Assembly: GCA_030066885.1 (NCBI GenBank)
Contig: JASJAT010000027.1
Location: 1 to 33,614, forward strand
Source: Arenicellales bacterium
GTDB lineage: Bacteria; Pseudomonadota; Gammaproteobacteria; Arenicellales; JAANXG01
Length of the DNA stretch: 33,614 nt
Direction: 5' to 3'
Below, piece by piece: positions 24,418-31,796 of this stretch. The notes beneath the pieces were generated by a model that was not told where the DNA came from, did no database searches, and was given only the letters and a program-made list of their open reading frames with translations. The number at the start of each line of letters is the position of its first letter. Positions within the stretch are counted from its first letter, which is position 1. A program made the translations under genes and the position numbers.

Positions 24418-24687
24418 AGAGTTTTCTCCTCCTGAGTACCAGTACCCGGTCAAACCGCTTCAACTATTCATCGTAACATGGAGCTATCACTTTTCGAAAT
24501 TCGCGCTGTCGCGACCTAGCCGACCATCGATATTCTTGAGATCAATGTGACTACTCCGGCAGACCGGCTTTATAAGGAGACTTCAACAGATTATTTATTG
24601 CGGTTCTAAGAAGTAGAAGGGATCGTAATTTATCGGTGGTTTGTTGGATACTTCCACGATTCAAACGGAATGAACCGATGCCTTATT

Positions 24688-24701
24688 CTTATATATATAA
24701 G
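24688..24701. repeat. 14-bp A/T palindrome
   Basis: CTTATATATATAAG is a perfect palindrome in an AT-rich stretch. Low complexity makes a chance origin possible. Confidence 0.3.
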
Positions 24702-24814
24702 AGTGAAAGGGTCAACCTGACGAGTGTCAGGACATTCAAAACGAGCACTTATCGATCGGGCAGCTTTGTGGAGCTCAAAGCTGCCATCAACCGATTCTAA
24801 AGGATCAAAGCAAG

Positions 24815-24874
24815 CCTACGTCAGATTGGTTCACCACCTATCGAAAGACGTAGGTCGGGCTTAACTAACCCGAC
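24815..24874 (-). terminator. Paired inverted repeats downstream of the GYD gene
   Basis: CCTACGTC (24815-24822) pairs with GACGTAGG (24847-24854). Immediately after, GTCGGG (24854-24859) pairs with CCCGAC (24869-24874). The second one sits 19 bp past the stop codon of the minus-strand GYD gene (24893). A GTAGGTCGGG...CCCGAC hairpin is a shape often dispersed as REP-like elements in gammaproteobacteria, so it may be both a repeat and a Rho-independent-like stop. No U-run is seen. Confidence 0.4.
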
Positions 24875-24892
24875 AGTCACCCGATTGTTGAT

Positions 24893-25225
24893 CTAGCCAG
24901 ATGGTGGTGTATAACTACGCGACAGCTCACCTGCGTTCCGCATGGCCTGCACAGCTTCGTCCATATCGATTAGCACCGTTGTCTGCATCTTTGAGAAGGC
25001 GCCGCTGGCACCTACCGTCAGGGCGACCGTCGTGGCATTGACCTGCGAGGGAAATTCCGAGATGGCGATGCCGTCGAATTCCCCAAAGCAGAAATACATG
25101 TCGACCAGCTTGCCACCGGCGGCGGCGAAGAGCTTTTCCGCAGCCTGGCGGCGATCCTGGGGTGAGGTGACCATTCCTTTGACCGACTCGGTCGAGTATC
25201 CGAATTGGTGTAGATAGCGTGGCAT
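24893..25225 (-). CDS. GYD domain protein
   Basis: The 110-residue protein has the GYD fold pattern: MPRYLHQFGYSTESVKGM, a helix QDRRQAAEKLFAAAGGKLVDMYFCFGEFDGIAISEFP, then strands AVALTVGASGAF-like and TVLIDMDEAVQAM. These are small dimeric ferredoxin-like proteins of unknown function, often found near oxidoreductase genes. The AGGAG lies 7 nt before the ATG at 25225; an ATG immediately upstream (25228) is possible. It is an isolated gene. Confidence 0.82.
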   Translation of the reverse strand: MPRYLHQFGYSTESVKGMVTSPQDRRQAAEKLFAAAGGKLVDMYFCFGEFDGIAISEFPSQVNATTVALTVGASGAFSKMQTTVLIDMDEAVQAMRNAGELSRSYTPPSG

Positions 25226-25228
25226 CAT

Positions 25229-25719
25229 GGTTCTCCTGTGGTTGGTTGTCCCGGTTTTACACCGGTTTTATGGGTTGTACTTGATGACGATGATAGCAAG
25301 CTAGTATCAAACAATAAACCGGGCGTTTTTATGAATAGCCTTTTTGCTAAAGCGTCACACGATTATGGGGCTCACCTAATCTAATGCACTATGGCTTGCC
25401 CACAATTCGAATAGGGGGATAGACCGCAAACGCCTCGAGGCAATTGCGGGGGACGGCTTGGCACCGTTTTCCGCCGTCCCCCTAACCCGAGGCACTCCTT
25501 TGGGGCTAATACAAGTATGGCAATGAACGGTGACGATGCCCGAAAAGATTGACGTGGATACATGTATGCCTGATGTACGGTCAACTCTGGCATCATCTTA
25601 TTCCTTCTTGGATTTCGTTCTTGTACCTGCAATCCATTCAGCCTAACTCCTGTGTGTTAGGTTTTTACGGTGCCCCCTTCCTCCAATTAGGGTCCTAACT
25701 GCTAACCACCTAATCTCGC
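25229..25719. other. 491-bp gap holding a large GC-rich stem-loop element
   Basis: The only long frame (25381-25632, minus) runs through the stem-loop described below and has no family features, so I reject it as a gene. Direct copies of CCGGTTTTA at 25252-25270 are close to the GYD start. The main structure is at 25432-25493. Confidence 0.4.
25432..25493. repeat. GC-rich nested stem-loop, REP/RAYT-like
   Basis: Inner arms GGGGGACGGC (25448-25457) and GCCGTCCCCC (25473-25482) form a perfect 10-bp stem with a 15-nt loop. Outer arms GCCTCG (25432-25437) and CGAGGC (25488-25493) pair around it with internal loops of 10 and 5 nt. The GGGGGACGG/CCGTCCCCC pattern resembles the imperfect palindromes mobilised by REP-associated tyrosine transposases. 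The identity is unproven, and no transposase gene is present. Confidence 0.5.
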
Positions 25720-26187
25720 TCAATGACTCTGTGTGTCGGGACCCGCAGAGCCATCATATTCCCCGATGACCCGACCCGCTTCAACGAGCAGAGTTCTTAG
25801 CTTAGGAAGTGCGCCGTGGCTTATCTCCGAAGCCGCGGGCTCAACGACCAAAGGGCCAGAAAACCAAGCGGCGGCCACCTCTCGCTTACCATGAAACAGG
25901 TCGGACACCCTGGTAAAAGTGCCTTGCCGCCAGGCATGCAAACCGATCAACCACAGCACATCGTCATCAATCTTCCAGCAGCCGATGTAGCCACGTTCGC
26001 AGCTCGGCGTCCGCCGGTCGAAAACGGGCGGTGTGTCCTGATTGCGAAGCCACGGCAACAATGGCGTTGTATAGAGGGTGTGTAAGACCTCTTCAATCAG
26101 TATTGTTTCGGGTAGCTGCTGCACAAGCAGATTGACTGTAAAGGAATAAACAGAATAAACCACTTGTTTCGTGCTGAAAAGGACCAA
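25720..26187 (-). CDS. Conserved hypothetical (RGY-W domain, DLFxG/WFSG motifs)
   Basis: Residues about 60-125 show a pattern I recognise from many proteobacterial hypotheticals: RGYIGCWKIDDDVLWLIGL, then a VSDLFHGKREV motif and AAWFSGPLVV. Residues 22-50 (VQQLPETILIEEVLHTLYTTPLLPWL) match the family's usual opening. No signal or membrane segment is evident. The longest start is a TTG at 26187; a GTG at 26124 gives a protein that opens where relatives open, but it lacks a Shine-Dalgarno. The function is unknown. It is a stand-alone gene between the stem-loop element and the GST. Confidence 0.62.
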   Translation of the reverse strand: MVLFSTKQVVYSVYSFTVNLLVQQLPETILIEEVLHTLYTTPLLPWLRNQDTPPVFDRRTPSCERGYIGCWKIDDDVLWLIGLHAWRQGTFTRVSDLFHGKREVAAAWFSGPLVVEPAASEISHGALPKLRTLLVEAGRVIGEYDGSAGPDTQSH

Positions 26188-26340
26188 CGCTTCGCTCAGA
26201 CATACCGATCATATCCATGAATAGAGACTGGTTGGTGCCGCCCACGGAACATGCCGGTCTTCACGGTGACTTTGGAAGCCCCTCTTCTTTTGGTCGGTAT
26301 ATGGATCTACATCCGCCAAAATCCCGCTAAACGAAACCCG

Positions 26341-26982
26341 TTACGGTTCCCACCACTCTATAGGATTATGAATAAGAGTTTGACGCGCAGTAAGTTCTCT
26401 GAAAAGGGTTGAGATATTAGTCCGCTGTGGTTTACGCCATTGCAACTCCAACGGTCGATGATCGATAAAATCAAGATAACAAACCAAAATGAGGTCTTGT
26501 ATGGCGATTGAATCTTCAAATAGACCCACTGGTGGCCCATCTATTTGGTTTTCGTACCAATCCAGCAAATGATTAATGCGTTTTGCACAACGACTTAAAA
26601 ATGTATTGTCCTGGTGCTTAACGCCGGCCCACCGCATTTGGGAAATAGTGGCAACGGAAGTCCCAAATGTCTGAACGGACGCCAACGCCAATTTGTCATC
26701 CCATTCGTTTGATGGCCTGTACAGTGAGCCAGCAAGCTGAGGTTTGTCCTTCGCGATTCGATTATCGCTTGTCTCTACCGATGAGAGCAGGTAATCAATG
26801 ATTACTGGTGTCTCCCACAAAGTTAGTCCGTTACAAACTAAACATGGCACTTGCAGCGCGGGAGAAATATCTGAGCTTGCGCCCTCACCAGTTATCACGG
26901 GCTCGTATTCTATATCTAGCTCGTCCAACACGACGCGTACTGCCCGTGCTCCGGGTGATCCGGCGGTAAATACCAACTTCAT
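26341..26982 (-). CDS. Glutathione S-transferase family protein overlapping the racemase-like gene
   Basis: The 213-residue protein starts MKLVFTAGSPGARAVRVVLDEL, the usual thioredoxin-fold GST opening, with the cis-Pro in LQVPCL (P46), then LWETPVIIDYL where Thr58 stands in place of the common Ser. The helical C-terminal half contains SIAIQDLILVCYLDFI. Its ATG (26982) lies within the last four bases of the upstream gene's frame (26979-27755), with GGAGATC as Shine-Dalgarno inside that gene, so translation is coupled. A GST coupled to a maleate-isomerase-type protein suggests use of a substrate such as maleylacetone-like compounds, but that is inference. Confidence 0.87.
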   Translation of the reverse strand: MKLVFTAGSPGARAVRVVLDELDIEYEPVITGEGASSDISPALQVPCLVCNGLTLWETPVIIDYLLSSVETSDNRIAKDKPQLAGSLYRPSNEWDDKLALASVQTFGTSVATISQMRWAGVKHQDNTFLSRCAKRINHLLDWYENQIDGPPVGLFEDSIAIQDLILVCYLDFIDHRPLELQWRKPQRTNISTLFRELTARQTLIHNPIEWWEP

Positions 26983-27755
26983 ACGGGATCTCCGGTATCA
27001 AATATTCGACCGTACTCTCTAATTGGATGGGAAATCCCGGCTATGGATAGCGCACACCAGAATGATGCTTGATTGGCAGTTATAACCGGTCTATCCAGTT
27101 TCGTTTCCAAAGCGCTAACCACTCCTATCGCTCGAAAACCGCCACCACCAATTACAAGCGCGTCTGCCTCATCGGGTGTGTGATCTATAGCCCAACTAAA
27201 AATCTTTTCCGGTGCAGGATCACCATATTCTCGATGAATATGGGCGGGACTGTGATATATCACTTCGAATCCTTCGCCTTTAAAGTAAGTTGCACCCATA
27301 TCGTCCAACTCAGGCGTGTACCAAGGAGGATGCATCAGCGATATTCTCTGAATAGATAGGGCGCGCAGCGCGGATACAATCGCTGACGTTTGGATAACAA
27401 CGGGTATCCCGTTACTCCTTTCCTCCAACCTAGCTTTCAACACAGAATCATTTCGCGATCCCAGGATGTAACTACTGCTGGTAAAGCAATACACAACTGA
27501 ATTGAGTTCGAGGGGTGCCAATAAGTCCACCGCCTGGTCAACTGCAGGAGGTTCAGAGAATGCTTTTGCAACCTCCGGCCCTATGGTCGGGACGATCTTT
27601 CCGTCTGCACCAATCATTCCAAGTGGAACTCGAGCTGCGTGGATAGATACCCCGTTTGGGGTCATTGCTTGAAACTCGGTTTCGGGCACCGGGTCTAAAT
27701 GAGGAGTTAATACACCAATCTTCCCGAGTGGCGCGGCTCCATCAGGTTGCCACAT
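26979..27755 (-). CDS. Maleate isomerase / arylmalonate decarboxylase-like Asp/Glu racemase family protein
   Basis: The 258-residue protein opens GKIGVLTPHLDPVPETEF, the common start of the maleate cis-trans isomerase/AMDase group. Cys90 (VVYCFTSSSY) occupies the first catalytic position. In maleate isomerases and racemases a second Cys lies in the C-G-G/T-G-F-R region; here it reads GGGGFRAIG (203-210), so only the first Cys is kept. AMDase has the opposite arrangement (second Cys only). The end TANQASFWCALSIAG fits the family. A GGGAGG precedes the ATG at 27755. It is the first gene of an operon with the GST. The reaction could be isomerisation or decarboxylation with altered mechanism. Confidence 0.82.
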   Translation of the reverse strand: MWQPDGAAPLGKIGVLTPHLDPVPETEFQAMTPNGVSIHAARVPLGMIGADGKIVPTIGPEVAKAFSEPPAVDQAVDLLAPLELNSVVYCFTSSSYILGSRNDSVLKARLEERSNGIPVVIQTSAIVSALRALSIQRISLMHPPWYTPELDDMGATYFKGEGFEVIYHSPAHIHREYGDPAPEKIFSWAIDHTPDEADALVIGGGGFRAIGVVSALETKLDRPVITANQASFWCALSIAGISHPIREYGRIFDTGDPV

Positions 27756-27817
27756 GCGTTACCTCCCAGACTCTAGGATGCTTCGCTAATGTACTGCGTT
27801 AGCGCGGCTATTTCATC

Positions 27818-28243
27818 TTGTTTGAGTTCAAACAGTTCCACTTTCATAGCCCAAGCGAACAGCCGGTTAATGGAAATTATCTCCCCATGGAAGTGCACCT
27901 GGTGCATCAGAACACCGACGGTGACTATGCGGTAGTCGGCTTGTTGTTTCAGAAGGGCGAGACCAACAAGCTGATGGACCAGCTGCCATCATTCAGAGCT
28001 AAACGGGGCGAAGATCCTTACAGCAATCCAATCGATTACAATGACCTTATTGTCGATCGCGATAACTACTTCCTTTACAACGGCTCCCTGACTACACCCC
28101 CCTGTACTGAAGGGGTGCGTTGGTTTGTTTTAAAACAGCCAGTCATCGCCTCCCCTGAGCAGATTCAGCACTACCATGACCTGTTGGGTTTTGATAATAA
28201 TCGTCCTATTCAACCGCGCAATGTACGCATCATTCTCGACTAA
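27818..28243 (+). pseudogene. Alpha-carbonic anhydrase, 5'-truncated
   Basis: The frame matches the C-terminal two-thirds of a bacterial alpha-carbonic anhydrase. It carries both zinc His of the FHFHS motif, the third in MEVHLVH, the NYFLYNGSLTTPPCTEGVRW core and a RPIQPRNVR end. Full-length enzymes run about 230-250 residues and begin with a signal peptide; here about the first 100 residues are missing. The frame is closed by a TAG at 27800-27802 and no ATG lies at the break, so the only start is a TTG. All zinc ligands remain, but export and the N-terminal scaffold are lost, so it is most likely inactive. Sequence up to about 27,810 is unrelated. It follows a CGCTAA/TTAGCG inverted repeat (27784-27804). 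Confidence 0.75.
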
Positions 28244-28298
28244 GCATGTTTGTAAATGAGGATTGGTACCGGCTGATAGCTCGTATCTACACAGCACC

Positions 28299-28321
28299 GG
28301 AAAGTTTTTGAGATACTTTCC
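28299..28321. terminator. Hairpin after the carbonic anhydrase fragment
   Basis: GGAAAGT (28299-28305) and ACTTTCC (28315-28321) make a perfect 7-bp stem with a 9-nt loop, 56 bp after the stop codon at 28241-28243. No T-run follows, so activity is uncertain. The gap 28244-28509 otherwise holds only an AT-rich TATATAAAG stretch that could act as the regulator's promoter. Confidence 0.3.
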
Positions 28322-28465
28322 TTGCTACATAAAGAGAGCGCATGATTTTTCTTCTGCCCTAAAAGGATCTCAAGCCACTTGCCCTATTCATGCATATATA
28401 AAGAGTAGTCAGGGGTAGTTCGCAACCCGGAAGCGACATTAGCAGTTTAGAACAGAGGTTCCCTC

Positions 28466-28564
28466 ATGCTAGTCTATTTGGACGATGCCGAAGTCAAAAC
28501 CTCTCACATTTGTCTACGCCGATTGACACGAGTGGAATCAGTGGCGAACCGACGCCGCGGTTAG
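28466..28564 (+). CDS. Possible 32-residue leader ORF overlapping the SARP gene start
   Basis: ATG 28466 follows AGAGG at a 7-nt distance and the frame runs 32 codons to TAG 28562-28564, covering the TTG start (28510) of the large regulator in another phase. The regulator's own TTG has no Shine-Dalgarno, so this ORF is a candidate upstream leader, or the true start has been lost by a frameshift. The peptide has no recognisable motif. Confidence 0.3.
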   Translation: MLVYLDDAEVKTSHICLRRLTRVESVANRRRG

Positions 28565-31500
28565 AGGTGCAACTTCTTGGTGCGGTCGAGGTCATCTTGG
28601 ACGGCCGGCGTCTTCGTGCCTTTAACTCTCTTCGCTTGCAACGCTTTCTGGCGTTGATCGCATTACGGAGAAATCCGCAACACCGCTCGCGACTCGCATT
28701 CGAACTTTGGCCCGACTCCGACGAACGGCAGGCGCGCACCAACCTCAGAAAGCTGCTCCATGACTTCCGTCATTCCCTTCCCGATACCGATGAATTCGTC
28801 GAGATTGACAATGAGACTGTACGCTGGATTCAGACTGGGCCGAGCGAGGTCGACGTACTGAGGTTCCATGATGCGATGGCGGCCGGTGATCTTGAGCTCG
28901 CAACGCGACTCTATTCGGGCGATCTCCTCCCAGCTTGTTACGACGACTGGGTTCTGGACGAGCGAGCGAAACTTCGAGACGAGGTGTATGGGGCTCTCGT
29001 GCAGCTGACAGAAGAGGCTGCGGAGCACGACAACCACAAAACTATTATCAGGCATACCCAAAGCATCATCGACCTGGAGCCGACCGACGAAGCGGCGGTT
29101 CGTTATCAGATGGAAGCACATATCGCCCTTGGCGATAGAGCCGCAGCACTGCGCTCTTACCATCGGTACGCAGAGGTGCTTGATCGCGATCTTGGGGTGG
29201 CACCGGGCGATGCGATCGAGGCTATATACCAAGATCTCCAGGCTGGCGCACCCAACCGCGACGACGTGCAGGGAGAAAATTTGGCACCCGTTGCTGAATC
29301 ACCTTTCGTCGGCCGCGACCTCGAATGGAAGCAGCTCTACGAGATATGGAACACCGCGCGGGAATGTGGTGCACATCTGGCGTTGGTGACCGGGGAACCC
29401 GGGATCGGAAAGTCCCGTCTCGCTCTGGAACTCGGCCGCCGCGTTCGAGCAGAGGGGCACGTTGTGGCATCAGCTCGCGCCTACGAAGCTGCGGGTAGAC
29501 TACCGTGGGGTCCGGTCGTCGACCTGCTCCGATCGAATGCTCTCCGCAGCCACATCGACACACTCGACACGGTCTGGAGAGCCGAGCTCGCCCGCCTCTT
29601 ACCCGAACTCCTCGACTCTCCCCAGTCATCTGCACCGAGTCAGTCGGGTGACCTGACTCAGCGCCATCGGTTGTTCGACGCAGTCCGCCGAGCCATCGTC
29701 GTCGGCGACCGCCCACGTCTGCTGATCATCGACGATCTGCAATGGTGTGACGCCGAGACCATTGAGTTGATCGGTTTCGTTGTCCGTTCCGGACAGAACT
29801 CACCGATTCTAATCGTCGGCACCGTACGATCAGAGGAAGTTTCAAAGCAACATCCCCTCGTTGGACTTATCGACGCCTTGAACCACGATCAGGCAGTAAC
29901 CACCGTACCGCTCGACCGGCTCGATGAATCGACTACTGCGATGCTCGCTGCCCGGCTACGCGCTGAGGACACGATTGATCCGGAACTTGCCGCACGGCTT
30001 TGGAGCGAGACCGAAGGCAATCCACTTTTCGTCATCGAAGCTATTCGAGCAGGGATCTCCTCTGATGAAGGTAAGGCAGTGCTCACACCAACGATGCGGG
30101 CGGTGCTGGGCGCACGACTGGGTCAATTAACTGAAGGCACTCGGCGACTCACCGAGGTGGCAGCCGTCATCGGTCGGCCCTTCTCGATCAGTCTGATGGT
30201 TTTGGCCACTGGGATAGATGAGCACGAGCTCGTTGATCATATCGACGAACTCTGGCGTCGACGAATCATCCGCGATCAGGGGCTCACGTATGATTTCAGT
30301 CACGACAAGCTTCGGGCGGTTGCTCTGGAAATGGTCAGTCCGGCGCGACGACGTCAACTCCACAGGGCCGTCGCAAAGGCGATCACGGCTGAGCTCCAAA
30401 ACGACATCGGCGCGGCCAGCCCACAGCTGGCCGCACACTATGACCAGGCCGGCATGGTCGAACCGGCCATCGATGCCTATCGAGCGGCAGGGGCCCGGGC
30501 GGTGGCAGTGTCGGCCCTCGATGAAGCGGTCGCCATGTTTCGACGAGCGCTCTCACTGCTCGCTGAGTTGCCAACGTCAGGCGACCGAGATGCACTGGAG
30601 CTTGACATCCGGATCGCTCTTGGATCTCCCCTTGTTGCCCTCGAGGGTTACGGCTCCAAGGGTGCGCACCAACTCTACGAGCGCGCACTTTCGCTTTGTC
30701 GAAAGCTTCGCCGACCGGTAGACCCTCCTATTCTCCGAGGTCTCGGTCTCGCCCGGCTGCAGGGCTGCCGCTTTGACGATTGTGATGAACTCGCCCGAAC
30801 TCTCCTCGACGGTGAGGGTCATGATCCAATCGCCAGGACGGAAGGCCGATATCTCCTTGGTGTGAGCGCGTTTTGGCAGGGCGATCTGGCCAGGGCCCGT
30901 CACTACCTCAACGGCGCAATCGAAGCCTATGACGTGTCCCATCGTGACGAGCATCTGGCATTGTACGCCCAGGACCCGAAGGCGGTTTGCCTCGTGCGGC
31001 TGGCTCTCGTCGAGCTGTGGGCTGGAGATGCCGACAGGGCCGACCAGACAGCTCGATCTGCACTCGAGATGGCCGCCGACCTAGATCATCTAATGACCTT
31101 GGGGTATGTCATCACTTATGCGGCAATCCTCGCCAACGAAGCCGAGGATCTCGCCCGCCTCGCTCAGCTCCTCGAAGACGCCGATCTTCTTTGGAAGCGT
31201 CTTTCGGAGCGCTACCTCATGGTTGTGCTGAAGGCGATCAAGGGTTGGCTGGACGTTTGCGAGGGATCGGCTGGGGGTATCGAGAAGATCATACGGTCGG
31301 TTGCAGCTTCGCGTGCCGCCGGAGAAAACCTCCACCTGACTTACACACTCCTTCTTCTCGCTCGAGCTCGCGGCATGACCGGTGAGTTCCACCTGGGGCG
31401 AGCCGCCACACGCGAGGGGCTTTCATGGTCACGCAAGTGCAACCAGCGCTATCTCGAAGCCGAGCTGTGGCGGATCGATGGTGAACTGGCGTATCGCAGC

Positions 31501-31722
31501 GGGGAAACTGAAGCCGCCGCCGCATCGTTGCGCAGCGCCGTTGATACCGCCGCTGCCCAAGGGGCGGTCTGGTTGGAGCTTCGGGCACTCTACTCCTTCG
31601 CCAGTCGATTTCCCGATCAGACCGCGCGTGAGCAACTTGGGAACCTCCTCGAAACCATTCCGTCGGGCCATGATCTCCCTGCGTTCCGAGCAGCAACCAG
31701 CCTTTTAAGCAAGTCCAGTTGA
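28510..31722 (+). CDS. SARP/BTAD-type transcriptional activator with AAA ATPase and TPR domains
   Basis: The 1070-residue protein has the layout of large SARP regulators. Residues about 18-115 are an OmpR-like winged helix (LEVQLLGAVEVILDGR, then FLALIALRRNPQHR and ARTNLRKLLHDFR). About 115-245 is the BTAD bundle (GDLLPACYDDWVLDERAKLR, then LDRDLGVAPG). A signal-transducing ATPase follows, with FVGRDLEW, Walker A GEPGIGKS (K301) and Walker B LLIIDDLQW (D408, D409). From about 590 the protein is TPR-like repeats. Such proteins are typical of actinobacteria, where they activate pathway genes. It has a TTG start, no Shine-Dalgarno and higher G+C than its flanks. The flavoenzyme gene 74 bp downstream is a plausible target or partner. 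Confidence 0.93.
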   Translation: MSTPIDTSGISGEPTPRLEVQLLGAVEVILDGRRLRAFNSLRLQRFLALIALRRNPQHRSRLAFELWPDSDERQARTNLRKLLHDFRHSLPDTDEFVEIDNETVRWIQTGPSEVDVLRFHDAMAAGDLELATRLYSGDLLPACYDDWVLDERAKLRDEVYGALVQLTEEAAEHDNHKTIIRHTQSIIDLEPTDEAAVRYQMEAHIALGDRAAALRSYHRYAEVLDRDLGVAPGDAIEAIYQDLQAGAPNRDDVQGENLAPVAESPFVGRDLEWKQLYEIWNTARECGAHLALVTGEPGIGKSRLALELGRRVRAEGHVVASARAYEAAGRLPWGPVVDLLRSNALRSHIDTLDTVWRAELARLLPELLDSPQSSAPSQSGDLTQRHRLFDAVRRAIVVGDRPRLLIIDDLQWCDAETIELIGFVVRSGQNSPILIVGTVRSEEVSKQHPLVGLIDALNHDQAVTTVPLDRLDESTTAMLAARLRAEDTIDPELAARLWSETEGNPLFVIEAIRAGISSDEGKAVLTPTMRAVLGARLGQLTEGTRRLTEVAAVIGRPFSISLMVLATGIDEHELVDHIDELWRRRIIRDQGLTYDFSHDKLRAVALEMVSPARRRQLHRAVAKAITAELQNDIGAASPQLAAHYDQAGMVEPAIDAYRAAGARAVAVSALDEAVAMFRRALSLLAELPTSGDRDALELDIRIALGSPLVALEGYGSKGAHQLYERALSLCRKLRRPVDPPILRGLGLARLQGCRFDDCDELARTLLDGEGHDPIARTEGRYLLGVSAFWQGDLARARHYLNGAIEAYDVSHRDEHLALYAQDPKAVCLVRLALVELWAGDADRADQTARSALEMAADLDHLMTLGYVITYAAILANEAEDLARLAQLLEDADLLWKRLSERYLMVVLKAIKGWLDVCEGSAGGIEKIIRSVAASRAAGENLHLTYTLLLLARARGMTGEFHLGRAATREGLSWSRKCNQRYLEAELWRIDGELAYRSGETEAAAASLRSAVDTAAAQGAVWLELRALYSFASRFPDQTAREQLGNLLETIPSGHDLPAFRAATSLLSKSS

Positions 31723-31796
31723 GAGGGAACGCTTCGGGAACGCCTAAGGGCGTATCCTCAGTACATCTTTATTGAAACTGAGCAGAGGAGCACCCA

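Larger units (their letters stand above)
24418..24892. other. 475-bp gap with repeats
   Basis: No credible gene lies between the DUF1326 start and the GYD gene's stop. The gap holds the promoter of the DUF1326 gene, a 14-bp perfect palindrome CTTATATATATAAG (24688-24701), and a double inverted repeat at 24815-24874 close to the 3' end of the GYD gene. Confidence 0.4.

Noticed and set aside
25381-25632. 83-codon minus-strand frame
   Set aside because: Most of it is the GC-rich stem-loop, and the rest has no family features.
30577-30954. Antisense frames within the SARP gene
   Set aside because: Several long frames on both strands across 28.6-31.7 kb reflect high G+C and lack independent starts or family features.
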